From positions 2,899,001 to 2,963,000 of the forward strand of contig NZ_CP062222.1 of NCBI RefSeq assembly GCF_017487405.1: DNA of 64,000 nt. The letters are read 5' to 3'. The translations under genes were made by a program, and so were the position numbers. The notes under the pieces were generated by a model, which had not been told where the DNA came from, did no database searches, and worked only from the letters and a program-made list of their open reading frames with translations. The stretch comes from Brevundimonas goettingensis (GTDB lineage: Bacteria; Pseudomonadota; Alphaproteobacteria; Caulobacterales; Caulobacteraceae). Shown in pieces: positions 1 to 9,991 of this stretch. Position 1 is the first letter of the stretch. Each line of letters starts with the position of its first letter.

Positions 1-553
1 AGCCCGAGGCGAAGACCTCGGCCGCCGCGTCCGGGTCGGCCCAGATGTTGAACTCGGCCGAGGCGGTGATGTTGCCGCCTTCGCTGCGCGCCCCGCCCAT
101 GGCCACCACACAGCCCAGATGCGCCGCCAGCCGGGGCTCTTTCCGCATTGCCAGGGCCACATTGGTCATCGGCCCCATGACCGAGAGCGCGACCTCGCCC
201 GCCGGTCGGCTCATGACGATGGCGATCATGGCGTCGACCGCATGGCCCTGGGCCATCGGGGCGCCAGGCTCGAAAACGGTCAGGTCGCCCGTCCCCTCCA
301 GCCCGTGAAACTCGCCCGCTCCCGCGGGTTCACGCACCAGAGGCCGTTCGGCGCCCGCATAGACCGGCACGTCCTCGCGCCCGGCGATCTGGCGCATGAT
401 CCGGGCGTTCCGCGCCGTCGCCTCGACCGGGACATTGCCGCCCACCGTGGTGATCGCCAGCAGCTCCAGCCCGGGCGCGGCGAAAGCCAGCAACAGCCCC
501 ACGGCGTCATCCACCCCGGGGTCGCAATCGATAATCAGGCTACGCGTCGTCAT
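1..553 (-). CDS. Nucleoside hydrolase (IUNH family), 3' end beyond window
   Basis: The reading frame opens at an ATG and leaves the window at its left edge, so about 184 N-terminal residues are visible of a family usually 300-350 long. The start shows DCDPGVDD at residues 9-16, the calcium- and ribose-binding signature of inosine-uridine preferring nucleoside hydrolases. Later stretches such as VALSVMGPMTNVALA also fit. The enzyme cleaves the N-glycosidic bond of nucleosides to free base and ribose in salvage. It is the last visible gene of a minus-strand run after the racemase and D-cysteine desulfhydrase-like genes, 42 bp downstream of the racemase stop. Exact substrate cannot be read. No signal peptide is seen. 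Confidence 0.85.
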   Translation of the reverse strand, partial: MTTRSLIIDCDPGVDDAVGLLLAFAAPGLELLAITTVGGNVPVEATARNARIMRQIAGREDVPVYAGAERPLVREPAGAGEFHGLEGTGDLTVFEPGAPMAQGHAVDAMIAIVMSRPAGEVALSVMGPMTNVALAMRKEPRLAAHLGCVVAMGGARSEGGNITASAEFNIWADPDAAAEVFASG

Positions 554-595
554 CGCGACAGGTTTGGCGAGGGTCGGGGCTTTAGGCAACCTGTC

Positions 596-1255
596 TCAGC
601 CACACCGCTCCACGCACACCTGCGCCAGCACCTCGGCGGAATCCACCAGAGGCACGGTGACATCCGCCGCGCAGAGCAGCAGCGGCACCTCGGTGCAGCC
701 GGCGATCACCACATCGGCCCCGCGCGCCACCAGGGCCGCGGCCAGCTGGGCCATGCGGGTCCGCGCCGCCTCGCCCATGTCACCGGCCTTGACCCCATAG
801 ACCCGGGCCATGAAGGCCTCGCGGTCGGCGCCGTCCAGCACCACGGGCTGCACCCCCGCTGCCGTCAGGGCCGCCGTGTAGAGGGCCTCGCCGCCGGGGG
901 TAGCGAGAATCCCCGCGCGCCGGGCTCCGGTGGCGACCACCGCCGCCGTCGTCTCGGCGATCATGTCGATGAAGGGCAGCCCGGCCGCCCGAATGCCCGC
1001 CCCTTGAGCATGGGCCGTGTTGCACGGCATGGCGATGACCTCGGCCCCGGCGTCACGCAGCCGCGCCGCCATCTGACCCAGCACCGCCTCGGCCTGGTCG
1101 GGCGTCCTGTTCCGATCGGGGACCTGCGGGTTCATGTCCATCAGGACACGGATATGATCGGCGTCGCCCTCGGCGGGCGTCAGGGCCTGGACCCGCGCCA
1201 GAAACGCCACCGTCGCCGCCGGCCCCATACCGCCCAGCACGCCCAACACCTTCAT
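596..1255 (-). CDS. Aspartate/glutamate racemase family protein
   Basis: 219 residues, the usual length for the Asp/Glu/hydantoin racemase superfamily. GGMGP at residues 8-12 is the N-terminal signature. The two catalytic cysteines of the cofactor-independent two-base mechanism are Cys78 in MPCNTAH and Cys187 in AGCTEVPLL. These motifs match amino-acid (aspartate) racemase rather than hydantoin racemase. The ATG shares one base with the TAA of the upstream D-cysteine desulfhydrase-like gene (TAATG), which indicates translational coupling and a shared role in D-amino-acid handling. True substrate (Asp, Glu or other) is not determinable. Confidence 0.85.
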   Translation of the reverse strand: MKVLGVLGGMGPAATVAFLARVQALTPAEGDADHIRVLMDMNPQVPDRNRTPDQAEAVLGQMAARLRDAGAEVIAMPCNTAHAQGAGIRAAGLPFIDMIAETTAAVVATGARRAGILATPGGEALYTAALTAAGVQPVVLDGADREAFMARVYGVKAGDMGEAARTRMAQLAAALVARGADVVIAGCTEVPLLLCAADVTVPLVDSAEVLAQVCVERCG

Positions 1256-2253
1256 TACAGCGAACCCTCGATCTCGCCCTGATAGCCGAAGAGGCCTTGC
1301 GCCCCGCCCGTGTGCAGGAAGACGACCGTCTCGTTCTCGAAACGGCCGGCGCGGGCCAGGGCGATCAGACCCTTCATGGCCTTGCCGGTATAGACGGGGT
1401 CCAGAACGATGCCGTCGGTGCGCGCCGCCAGTTTGAGCGCCTCGATCACCGCCTCGTCGACCAGCCCATAGCCCGCCCCGACATAGTCGCAGTCGGCGAC
1501 GACCATGGCGTCGGTCACGGCGTCGGGACGACCCAGCAGGGCAGCGGTTTCCTTGGCCAGCTTGAGGACATTGGCCTCCTGCTTGTCCTTCGGCGCCCGG
1601 ACCCCGATGCCCAGCACGGGGATGTCGGCGCCCATGACCGCCAGACCCGCGACCAGACCCGCATGGGTCCCGGCGCTGCCCGTCGCCGTCACGATCCTGT
1701 CGATCTGCATGTCCAGCTCATCGGCCTGGACCACGATCTCACGCGCGCAGTCGACATAGCCCAGAGCACCCGTAGGGTTGGAGCCGCCGCCGGGAATGAC
1801 ATAGGGCTTGCCGCCGCGCTTCCTGACCGCCTCGGCCGTGATCTCCAGTTCGGCCGCCATGTCCGTCCCGCCCGGCACGGTGCGGATCGAGGCGTCGAAC
1901 AGCCGGTCCAGCAGGACATTGCCGTTGCGGGTGTAGTCGGTCGCCTTCGATCCCGTCCGCTCTTCGAGGATGATCTCGCACTTCAGCCCGTGCGAGGCTG
2001 CGGCCGCCGCCGTCTGACGCACATGGTTCGACTGGACCGCGCCTTGCGTCACCAGCGTATCCGCCCCTTGTTCGAAGGCGTCGCCGAGCAGGAACTCCAG
2101 CTTCCGCGTCTTGTTGCCGCCGCCGGCCAGGCCGGTGCAGTCGTCGCGCTTGATCCACAGCTCGACGCCCAGCGCTTCCGAGAGACGCGGCAGGGGCTCC
2201 AGCGGCGTGGGCAGGTGGGCCAGTCGGACGCGGGGGAAGCGGGCGAGATGCAT
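1255..2253 (-). CDS. D-cysteine desulfhydrase / ACC deaminase family PLP enzyme
   Basis: 332 residues, standard for the fold-type II PLP family containing D-cysteine desulfhydrase, ACC deaminase and L-cysteate sulfo-lyase. The segment [12 protein letters not shown] holds the Schiff-base lysine (Lys51), and a glycine-rich phosphate-binding loop lies at TGSAGTH. D-cysteine desulfhydrase gives pyruvate, sulfide and ammonia. The N-terminal [16 protein letters not shown] is shared by D-cysteine desulfhydrase and L-cysteate sulfo-lyase, so substrate is uncertain. It is first in a minus-strand unit and directly coupled to the amino-acid racemase, so a joint D-amino-acid function is likely (inference). 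Confidence 0.8.
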   Translation of the reverse strand: MHLARFPRVRLAHLPTPLEPLPRLSEALGVELWIKRDDCTGLAGGGNKTRKLEFLLGDAFEQGADTLVTQGAVQSNHVRQTAAAAASHGLKCEIILEERTGSKATDYTRNGNVLLDRLFDASIRTVPGGTDMAAELEITAEAVRKRGGKPYVIPGGGSNPTGALGYVDCAREIVVQADELDMQIDRIVTATGSAGTHAGLVAGLAVMGADIPVLGIGVRAPKDKQEANVLKLAKETAALLGRPDAVTDAMVVADCDYVGAGYGLVDEAVIEALKLAARTDGIVLDPVYTGKAMKGLIALARAGRFENETVVFLHTGGAQGLFGYQGEIEGSL

Positions 2254-2308
2254 GAAGGGGCTCCGGTTTGCAGACCCCTCCTACGCCGCCTGGACGACGC
2301 TGCGAAGA

Positions 2309-2728
2309 CTAGACTGTCTGGGCGTGCTGAACGCTGACCGCCGCCTTGAGCGCCTCGACGATCATGGCCGCCGAGGGGAAGTCCGAGGCCATCAGGCCTT
2401 CCAGCACCGGCGCCGCCTCGGGCGTGACCACGGCGTTGGCCATGGCCCAGCGGCCGAACTCGCGCGTGGTGATGTTGTCGCGCTCCAGCAGCTTGATGTC
2501 CTTGTGGCGCGGGTCCCGCTCCAGCCGCCGCAACAGGCTGTCCAAGGTGCTCGCCGCGCCCTCGACCACCTGGATATAGCGGCCGTTGTGAGAGGCCAGG
2601 GCGCCGGTCAGTTCGTCGCGGTCGTTGTTGCGCTGGCTCTCGCCGAGGATGGCCACCAGATTGAGCAGGGAGGTCGTGCTACCGGTGGCCGTGCTGCGAT
2701 ACACCAGTCGCTGGAGCGTCTTTGTCAT
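2309..2728 (-). CDS. BLUF-domain blue-light photoreceptor
   Basis: 139 residues, a stand-alone BLUF domain with a short C-terminal extension and no fused output. The flavin-binding residues are all visible: Tyr10 in RLVYRS, Asn34/35 in SQRNND, Gln53 in YIQVVEG, Trp94 and Met96 in FGRWAMA. The DPRH segment at 72-75 is also typical. BLUF proteins bind FAD and use the Tyr-Gln-Trp/Met network to signal blue light. With no effector domain, it probably acts through a partner protein. A long dyad lies 27 bp upstream of the start. It is divergent from the thiC riboswitch leader. Confidence 0.9.
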   Translation of the reverse strand: MTKTLQRLVYRSTATGSTTSLLNLVAILGESQRNNDRDELTGALASHNGRYIQVVEGAASTLDSLLRRLERDPRHKDIKLLERDNITTREFGRWAMANAVVTPEAAPVLEGLMASDFPSAAMIVEALKAAVSVQHAQTV

Positions 2729-2754
2729 GGCGTTCCTGGGGAGGGGGAAGCGGG

Positions 2755-2783
2755 TTTACTAGGAAACGACCATTTCCTGTAAA
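2755..2783. promoter_or_regulatory. 29-bp dyad upstream of BLUF gene, candidate operator
   Basis: Two 11-base arms (TTTAC, one unpaired T, AGGAAA; then TTTCCT, GTAAA) flank a 6-base spacer CGACCA. The dyad is AT-rich in a GC-rich genome and sits 27-55 bp upstream of the BLUF start, where a repressor or activator could overlap the promoter. The binding protein is unknown. Confidence 0.45.
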
Positions 2784-2930
2784 CCTTTCCAAACCCATAA
2801 GGCCCTGATCGAACAGGGAAATATGACAACCCTCGCTTGCGGGCGAGTCAAATACGCCTTAAACGCGCCTCAATTCAGCCCCGCGCCCCGGTTGAGCCCC
2901 GTCTCTGATTGCCCTAGGGTCACCGCGTTC

Positions 2931-5066
<2,136 letters not shown>

Positions 5067-5070
5067 GGAG

Positions 5071-6117
5071 TCAGACCTGAGCGACGAATACTTGGTCGTT
5101 CACTCGGACAGGCTTATCGAAACCAAGGCCGACTTCCTTGGAGTTAGCGACCACGATTTGATCAATTGCAGATCCATTATCTTGGATGCTAACGACCGAT
5201 CTAATAAAACACGAGGATTCTGACCTTAATATAAAGCTATCACCCACACGGACGGTTATACCTTCGACTATAACCACCACTCTAGTACCGGGCGTATAAA
5301 CCTCAGTAACACGCCCTATAGATCGGCATCTTTGCTTTAGCTGAAGAGATTCAACAGATAGCCAAGACACGCGTTCATAAAACGACCTACAAAGAGCCTC
5401 CATAAAGTCAACATACTGCAAAAATTGCTCAAGCCCAACGGTCTCATCAATAGATGTGTGGGCGTGAGCCGCTTCATTTCTATACTGTATAATTTCTTTG
5501 AGAGTTTTTTGCGTCCTCTCCAGCAACGAACTTCGATCCCCGAAATAAGTCGCCAAACTAGCACTTCGGCTCACCCAATTTGAAAGATCTGATACGCCAC
5601 ACCTAGACGCAATCTCATTTAGCGTTTCAAAGCGCAAATTTCGATCATGATGGATCAAGCACTCTGGATAAATCCGCCACTCATCTACACCAGAATAAGC
5701 GACTGCTTGATCTGCGATCATCGCCTCATAGGAAAGGTGGTCATAACGACCTTCGCCCGCTCGTTGGAGCATCGAAGCAAATAGTGGTTCATATGCGGCC
5801 CGGAACTCCGATGGCATGGTCGCATACGTGATTCCCTGGGTACGCATTAGCAGCCATTTGGCAAGCAGTTCTTCAACGAAATGCTCATATACGGCATAGA
5901 GCCGGCCAATGGCTGCGGCATGCTCTGCAACTCTCCACGCAGCATTGGAGGGTGCCGACCTTTTGACTTCAATCAGCTCGTACCCCAAGAGACTTGGTTC
6001 AGACTCATCGCCGTACGCGAGCACCAGTTTTCTCAGAGCCTCGCTGGTGACAGCAAACGCTCGGAGTGAGGCAAGATCTCTTTCGAGTATTTCCCAAGTT
6101 GTAGAAAACACGATCAA
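5071..6117 (-). CDS. HEPN-domain putative RNase (MAE_28990/MAE_18760-like)
   Basis: 348 residues. An R-x4-H motif at residues 213-218 (RNEAAH), between helical segments, is the catalytic signature of HEPN ribonucleases. N-terminal helices with RLYAVYEHFVEELL resemble the MAE_28990/MAE_18760 HEPN group. HEPN RNases are effectors of toxin-antitoxin, abortive-infection and CRISPR-associated systems. The start is TTG, overlapping the TGA of the upstream DUF262 gene (TTGA); a GTG two codons later is an alternative. The gene is clearly AT-richer than its neighbours, with rare codons for this genome, so it was acquired horizontally. It converges on thiC, 4 bp from its stop. The family assignment is from memory of motifs. 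Confidence 0.75.
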   Translation of the reverse strand: MIVFSTTWEILERDLASLRAFAVTSEALRKLVLAYGDESEPSLLGYELIEVKRSAPSNAAWRVAEHAAAIGRLYAVYEHFVEELLAKWLLMRTQGITYATMPSEFRAAYEPLFASMLQRAGEGRYDHLSYEAMIADQAVAYSGVDEWRIYPECLIHHDRNLRFETLNEIASRCGVSDLSNWVSRSASLATYFGDRSSLLERTQKTLKEIIQYRNEAAHAHTSIDETVGLEQFLQYVDFMEALCRSFYERVSWLSVESLQLKQRCRSIGRVTEVYTPGTRVVVIVEGITVRVGDSFILRSESSCFIRSVVSIQDNGSAIDQIVVANSKEVGLGFDKPVRVNDQVFVAQV

Positions 6118-7304
6118 AGCGAAATAACGCGCCGGAAAAGTGCCTCGAACAAGCCGATCCGGGCAATGATGTCCTTCTTGGTGTTACCCCGCCCCGTGAA
6201 AGTGCCCGGCGGATTGTCGAGAATCATTCTCCGCGTCTCATCTACGACCAAGTCTCGACGTTTGGCCAAATCGTCGAGCGGATCATCTATGTTCGACAAC
6301 GCGACCATAACGGCGTCAAAAATTGCTTTCTGGGGTGCCTGAGTCCAACGGTCTTTTTTGGGATCAAACGAACAAAATACGCGATCTCCAAAGATAGAAC
6401 CGGCTCTCCAAACAGTTTTATCGAACATATATTGCAGCTGAGAAATGTCGGAATCTGAAAAATCTCGCGATCTGACCATATATTGGTCCAAGAAATTCTG
6501 CATTCCGCCACGGTATTGATCAACGCATCTAAGAGCAAAAAATCTCAGTACTATCTCTACGTCTTCCATGTCTGAGAAGAACGATTTTTTGAGAATAGGC
6601 GCATCAGAACTGCTCATCTCTTCTGGATCGTATCGCGGCAGTCCCCACGCATCTCGGATCACATTATTTTTCGACATGTCCAACAGCGCATCGTTAAAGG
6701 CACCTTGGTACATCGCATTTCGAATCTCTTGTCGCTTTAACTCGACTCCACCCGTATTGAGGCGCTCGAAAACGATCTGTCTCAGTATCGCCGCCTCATC
6801 GTCTTGGTAAGCAGATTCCTTAAGCATGACGATCGATGATATCGACCGCCGATCTATACCCGATCTTACCACGGATGGAAGGCTATGGTAACGCTTACCG
6901 TTCAGCTCTGGCCAGTACTGCAGACCCTTTAGTGCAAATTTATTATTATAAAAATCACGTATGGCGGTAATTCTCTGCTGCCCATCCATCACTTCAAACG
7001 AATTGAAATTTCTCTCGTAAAGAAAGACGGGTGGCACCGGCACATTTATTATAAAAGACTCAATTAGTCGACTTTGGCGCTCAACGTCCCATTTCGGACG
7101 ACGTTGATAAAAAGGACGAAGATCCATGTACTCATATCGTTCAAGTTGCTCCACGAATCCGGGAAGCTTTTCACGATTGTTTTCTAGGACGATACGTCCT
7201 TCGCCACGAAGATACTTCTCACTGATCTGCCCATCCGAAAGTGCAGTTTCGGGTGGAAGAGGGTAACGCTCCCACATCGCGCGTTCTTGGGGAAGGAGTG
7301 ACAT
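6114..7304 (-). CDS. DUF262 (GmrSD-N/ParB-like) protein
   Basis: 396 residues with a DUF262 N-terminal domain: FYQRRPKWD at about 65-73, LIESFIINVPVPPVFLYE at 80-97, and the signature VMDGQQRITAI at 105-115. DUF262 is the ParB-like NTPase fold of the GmrS part of type IV restriction enzyme GmrSD, in which DGQQR is essential for nucleotide hydrolysis. The DUF1524 His-Me-finger nuclease seen in GmrSD is absent from the C-terminus. The coupled HEPN gene downstream may take the nuclease role (inference). Low GC relative to flanks shows transfer. Its start faces the core gene block beginning at 7.5 kb. Confidence 0.85.
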   Translation of the reverse strand: MSLLPQERAMWERYPLPPETALSDGQISEKYLRGEGRIVLENNREKLPGFVEQLERYEYMDLRPFYQRRPKWDVERQSRLIESFIINVPVPPVFLYERNFNSFEVMDGQQRITAIRDFYNNKFALKGLQYWPELNGKRYHSLPSVVRSGIDRRSISSIVMLKESAYQDDEAAILRQIVFERLNTGGVELKRQEIRNAMYQGAFNDALLDMSKNNVIRDAWGLPRYDPEEMSSSDAPILKKSFFSDMEDVEIVLRFFALRCVDQYRGGMQNFLDQYMVRSRDFSDSDISQLQYMFDKTVWRAGSIFGDRVFCSFDPKKDRWTQAPQKAIFDAVMVALSNIDDPLDDLAKRRDLVVDETRRMILDNPPGTFTGRGNTKKDIIARIGLFEALFRRVISL

Positions 7305-7469
7305 TCAGAGGCCTAGTTGGTCGTGAGGGAGTAATCCTAGCTATACGCTCGGCTGAATAGAAGCCCTCTATAGCCGTATACTTCCTGCGTCAGCGGGCGG
7401 AGACGTTGCGGGTCGCCAGCCCCTCACCCTTTCGCCTTGCGGATCGCGTGCGGCTCTCCGAGGCTCAAG

Positions 7470-7490
7470 CCCTCTCCCGTCGGGAGAGGG
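7470..7490. repeat. Perfect 21-bp palindrome
   Basis: Two 10-base arms (CCCTCTCCCG and CGGGAGAGGG) around a single T. This type of CCCTCTCCC/GGGAGAGGG palindrome is a common dispersed repeat in GC-rich proteobacteria. There is no T-tract, so terminator function is not supported. It lies between the DUF262 start and the next gene. Confidence 0.6.
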
Positions 7491-7547
7491 GAAGGCGGGC
7501 GAAACATCCCCCTTGCACGCTCCCATACCTCGGTCATTCTCCCTCCC

Positions 7548-7826
7548 ATGACCCACCCACTCACCCCGCCCGTCGAAGTCCGCTCGGCCAAGGCCGGCGC
7601 CGTGGCGTCGGGCGCGGGGGCGCTCGGGACCGGGGCGATCGGCTCGCTGGCTCTGGGCGCCCTGGCGATCGGGGCGCTGGCCATCGGGGCCCTGGCGATC
7701 GGGGCTCTGGCCATCGGCCGGCTGTCGATCGGCCGGCTGGGCGTGAACCGGGCGCGGGTGCGTCGGCTGCATGTCGATGAGCTCAGCGTGGGCCGTCTCA
7801 GGATCGGGCGGATCGAGCGGCTCTAG
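7548..7826 (+). CDS. Small pentapeptide-like repeat protein (GALAI repeats)
   Basis: 92 residues if the ATG at 7548 is used; a longer in-frame opening upstream lies in the palindrome region and is less likely. Residues about 30-90 are uninterrupted five-residue repeats of type G-A-L-A-I, later G-R-L-S-I and similar, with Leu at the central position of each unit. DNA shows 15-bp tandem repetition at about 7665-7740. The periodicity matches a quadrilateral beta-helix of the pentapeptide class, although the usual A(D/N)LxG consensus is replaced by small and aliphatic residues. Cytosolic or membrane-surface location unknown. Function unknown. Confidence 0.65.
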   Translation: MTHPLTPPVEVRSAKAGAVASGAGALGTGAIGSLALGALAIGALAIGALAIGALAIGRLSIGRLGVNRARVRRLHVDELSVGRLRIGRIERL

Positions 7827-8002
7827 GACTGCCGCTGCCCGGCCCAAAGCCGGGATGGAATGCGCACTCCAGCAGCCGAGCCCTCGCGATTTCCGCCGCC
7901 AACCCCTTGCCCGGCAAGGGATCGCGCGCCGTCGTCGCCCTTCGACCATGCATGGTCCAGACCGCCCGTAAACTGGCGGCTGCACAGGCAGGGATCAGGA
8001 TC

Positions 8003-8590
8003 ATGGCCGAGAACGAGGACGGGGCCCAGAACGGGGACGAGGATGTCGTCACCATCGAAACAGGCGCCGGGGACGCGCGCCGCCACGGGCGGCGCGTCGC
8101 ATCCGAAGCCGTCTGGGCCGAGGCGCGGGCGGACTATCTGGAGGGGATGTCGGCGGCCCAGGTCTGTGCGCGCCACGGGGTCGGGCGCACCGCCCTGCGC
8201 ACCCGGGCGGCGCGCGAGGGCTGGCGGCGGCGGGACCAGCCCTGGACTCCGCCGACACGGCTCGACCCGTGGGACGAGGGCCGGGCGCTGGAGGACCGGG
8301 TCGGCGGCGATCTCGACCGGGTCGACTATGGCGAACTGGCCTGGATCGCCCATCGGCGGATGCTGCGGGCGGTGATGCGCGGCGACGCCGTCGAGGCCCT
8401 GCGCTGGCGTCGTGTCGGTCTGGTCATGGAGGCCGTCGAGGCCGAGGGCGAGCGGATGATCGAGGAAGACGAGGCCCTGCGCTTCCACCGGGGCGACGCG
8501 ATCGGGACCGAAGCGGAGTCAGCGGACTCATCGGACCCTGTTCTGGAGTCCGCATCGACCGCCTTTAGCGGGGTGAGCGAGAGGTGTTAG
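8003..8590 (+). CDS. Hypothetical HTH-containing protein
   Basis: 195 residues from the ATG at 8003, preceded by an AGGGATCAGG stretch; the frame remains open upstream. Residues about 45-80 (YLEGMSAAQVCARHGVGRTA then LRTRAAREGWRRR) look like a helix-turn-helix of the type found in small terminase-like and transposase-like proteins. The remainder is acidic and helical. The last nine or so codons lie in the left arm of a 27-bp inverted repeat. Function not recognised; a DNA-binding role is inference. Confidence 0.6.
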   Translation: MAENEDGAQNGDEDVVTIETGAGDARRHGRRVASEAVWAEARADYLEGMSAAQVCARHGVGRTALRTRAAREGWRRRDQPWTPPTRLDPWDEGRALEDRVGGDLDRVDYGELAWIAHRRMLRAVMRGDAVEALRWRRVGLVMEAVEAEGERMIEEDEALRFHRGDAIGTEAESADSSDPVLESASTAFSGVSERC

Positions 8591-8666
8591 TGAGCAAGAC
8601 GTGAGGGGCCTGTATCGCCGCCTCGATCCTTGCTCACCCCTTGCTCACTGACACGTCTCGCTCACC
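8572..8666. repeat. 27-bp inverted repeat, arms 25/27 identical
   Basis: Left arm 8572-8598 begins GGTGAGCGAGA and ends AGTGAGCAAG; right arm 8640-8666 is its reverse complement with two mismatches. The 41-base loop carries another CCTTGCTCACC at 8629. The left arm overlaps the stop of the preceding gene. It could be a large terminator hairpin or a REP/MITE-like element; there is no T-run after the right arm. Confidence 0.75.
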
Positions 8667-8706
8667 GAAGACTTACCTCGGCGGCGAGACGCCCTGGATC
8701 ACCTCC

Positions 8707-9564
8707 ATGACCTTCTCAGGCTTCGCCGCTTCCGACCTCGCCTTCCTGACCGGCCTTGCCGCCAACAACGACCGCGACTGGTTCACCGCCCATCGCGCCG
8801 CCTATGACGAGGGGCTCAAGCCCGGGCTGGCGGCCCTGATCGAGGATCTCAATCCGTTGCTGGCGGCGCGCGGCCTGCCCCTGCGCGGCGATGCGAGGAA
8901 GAGCCAGTTCCGCATTCATCGCGACGTGCGCTTCTCCAACGACAAATGTCCGTACAAGGTGCATGTCGCCGCCACCGTCAGCCGCACCGGCCCCGACGGC
9001 GAATGGCGCAAGATGTCGCCGGGCATGGTCTATATCCATATCGAGCCCGAGGGCGGGTCGCGGGCGCCGGTCCTCGACTTCGATCCCGACAGCATCGACC
9101 CGCTGGATCCCTCCACCCTGCCTTCGGCGCGCGGGATCGCACCCGATGCCGCAACCGAGGTGAAGCCGAACGATGAGGGCGACTATTCCGGCTCCGGCCC
9201 CTTCGTCGCCGCCGGCTTCTGGCTGTCGGAACGGCCCAATATCGACGCCGTCCGCCGCGCCATGGTCGCCAATCCGGCGGCGTATTTCGCCATGGTCGAG
9301 GCGCTGGAAAAGGCCGGCCTCGAACTCGCGCCCGGCGATCCGGTCAAGAAGATGCCGAGGGATTTCGCCGACCAGTCCGGCGGCCCGTTGGACCCCGCCC
9401 TCAAGCGCACCCGCTGGATCGTCCGTCGTCGGCTGACCGGCGCCGAGATCGGTTCGGACGCCCTGCCCCGGGTCGTCGCCGCCTTCGCCGCCGACGCCCG
9501 CCCCTTGCTGGAGTTCGGCTGGAAGGCTTTGGGCGCGGGCACGGGTGCGGGTGCGGCGGCATGA
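8707..9564 (+). CDS. DUF2461 / TIGR02453 family protein
   Basis: 285 residues from the ATG at 8707. Diagnostic segments of the family are all present: FLTGLAANNDRDWFTAHR near the start, then KSQFRIHRDVRFSNDKCPYK and GMVYIHIEPEGG. Members are widespread bacterial cytosolic proteins without a settled function. Length is slightly above the usual 220-235 because of a C-terminal Ala/Gly-rich tail. It lies alone on the plus strand, downstream of the inverted repeat and 67 bp ahead of a small exported protein gene. Upstream in-frame codons fall inside the inverted repeat, so the later ATG is chosen. Confidence 0.85.
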   Translation: MTFSGFAASDLAFLTGLAANNDRDWFTAHRAAYDEGLKPGLAALIEDLNPLLAARGLPLRGDARKSQFRIHRDVRFSNDKCPYKVHVAATVSRTGPDGEWRKMSPGMVYIHIEPEGGSRAPVLDFDPDSIDPLDPSTLPSARGIAPDAATEVKPNDEGDYSGSGPFVAAGFWLSERPNIDAVRRAMVANPAAYFAMVEALEKAGLELAPGDPVKKMPRDFADQSGGPLDPALKRTRWIVRRRLTGAEIGSDALPRVVAAFAADARPLLEFGWKALGAGTGAGAAA

Positions 9565-9631
9565 CCCGCAGTTGTGATTGGCGGCGGCCGCCCGCCGGGA
9601 TTACGCTCGGCTCTCGTCACGGAGAACGCCC

Positions 9632-9991
9632 ATGCTGCCCCTGATGCTGATGCTGGTCGCCGACCCCCTCGCCGGCGCCCCGACGCCTCCGCCCGCCGCG
9701 CCGCCCGTCCGGATGATCGACGCCGATGAGGTGATCGGCCGCGTCGCCGCGGCGCAGCAGGCCGCACAACGGGACTGCCGCAATGGCGAGGTGCATCAGG
9801 CCGGGGACAGCGCAACCGTTCGCGGGGCGGACACCCGCTCGCCGCTCAGCGATCTGATGTTCCGTCAGGGCGACCCGGTCAGCGTCACCCTCCTGCTGGA
9901 GCGCCGCATCGGCCAGTGCTCGGTGCCGATCTCCTACGACGTGACCACGCCGGACGGTCGCCTGCCCAGCTTCCCGGCGCGCGCTCAGTAA
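9632..9991 (+). CDS. Small exported hypothetical protein
   Basis: 119 residues from the ATG at 9632, with GGAG 8 bp upstream. The N-terminus MLPLMLMLVADPLAG is a short hydrophobic export signal. The mature part is Ala/Pro-rich, then has a Cys (RDCRNG) and a second Cys (GQCSVPI) that could pair in the periplasm. It ends back-to-back with the convergent oxidoreductase gene (stops at 9991 and 9992). Not recognised; likely lineage-specific. Confidence 0.6.
   Translation: MLPLMLMLVADPLAGAPTPPPAAPPVRMIDADEVIGRVAAAQQAAQRDCRNGEVHQAGDSATVRGADTRSPLSDLMFRQGDPVSVTLLLERRIGQCSVPISYDVTTPDGRLPSFPARAQ

Noticed and set aside
7470..7490. Palindrome as terminator for the DUF262 or neighbouring gene
   Set aside because: No following U-tract on either strand, and it sits at 5' ends, not after a stop.
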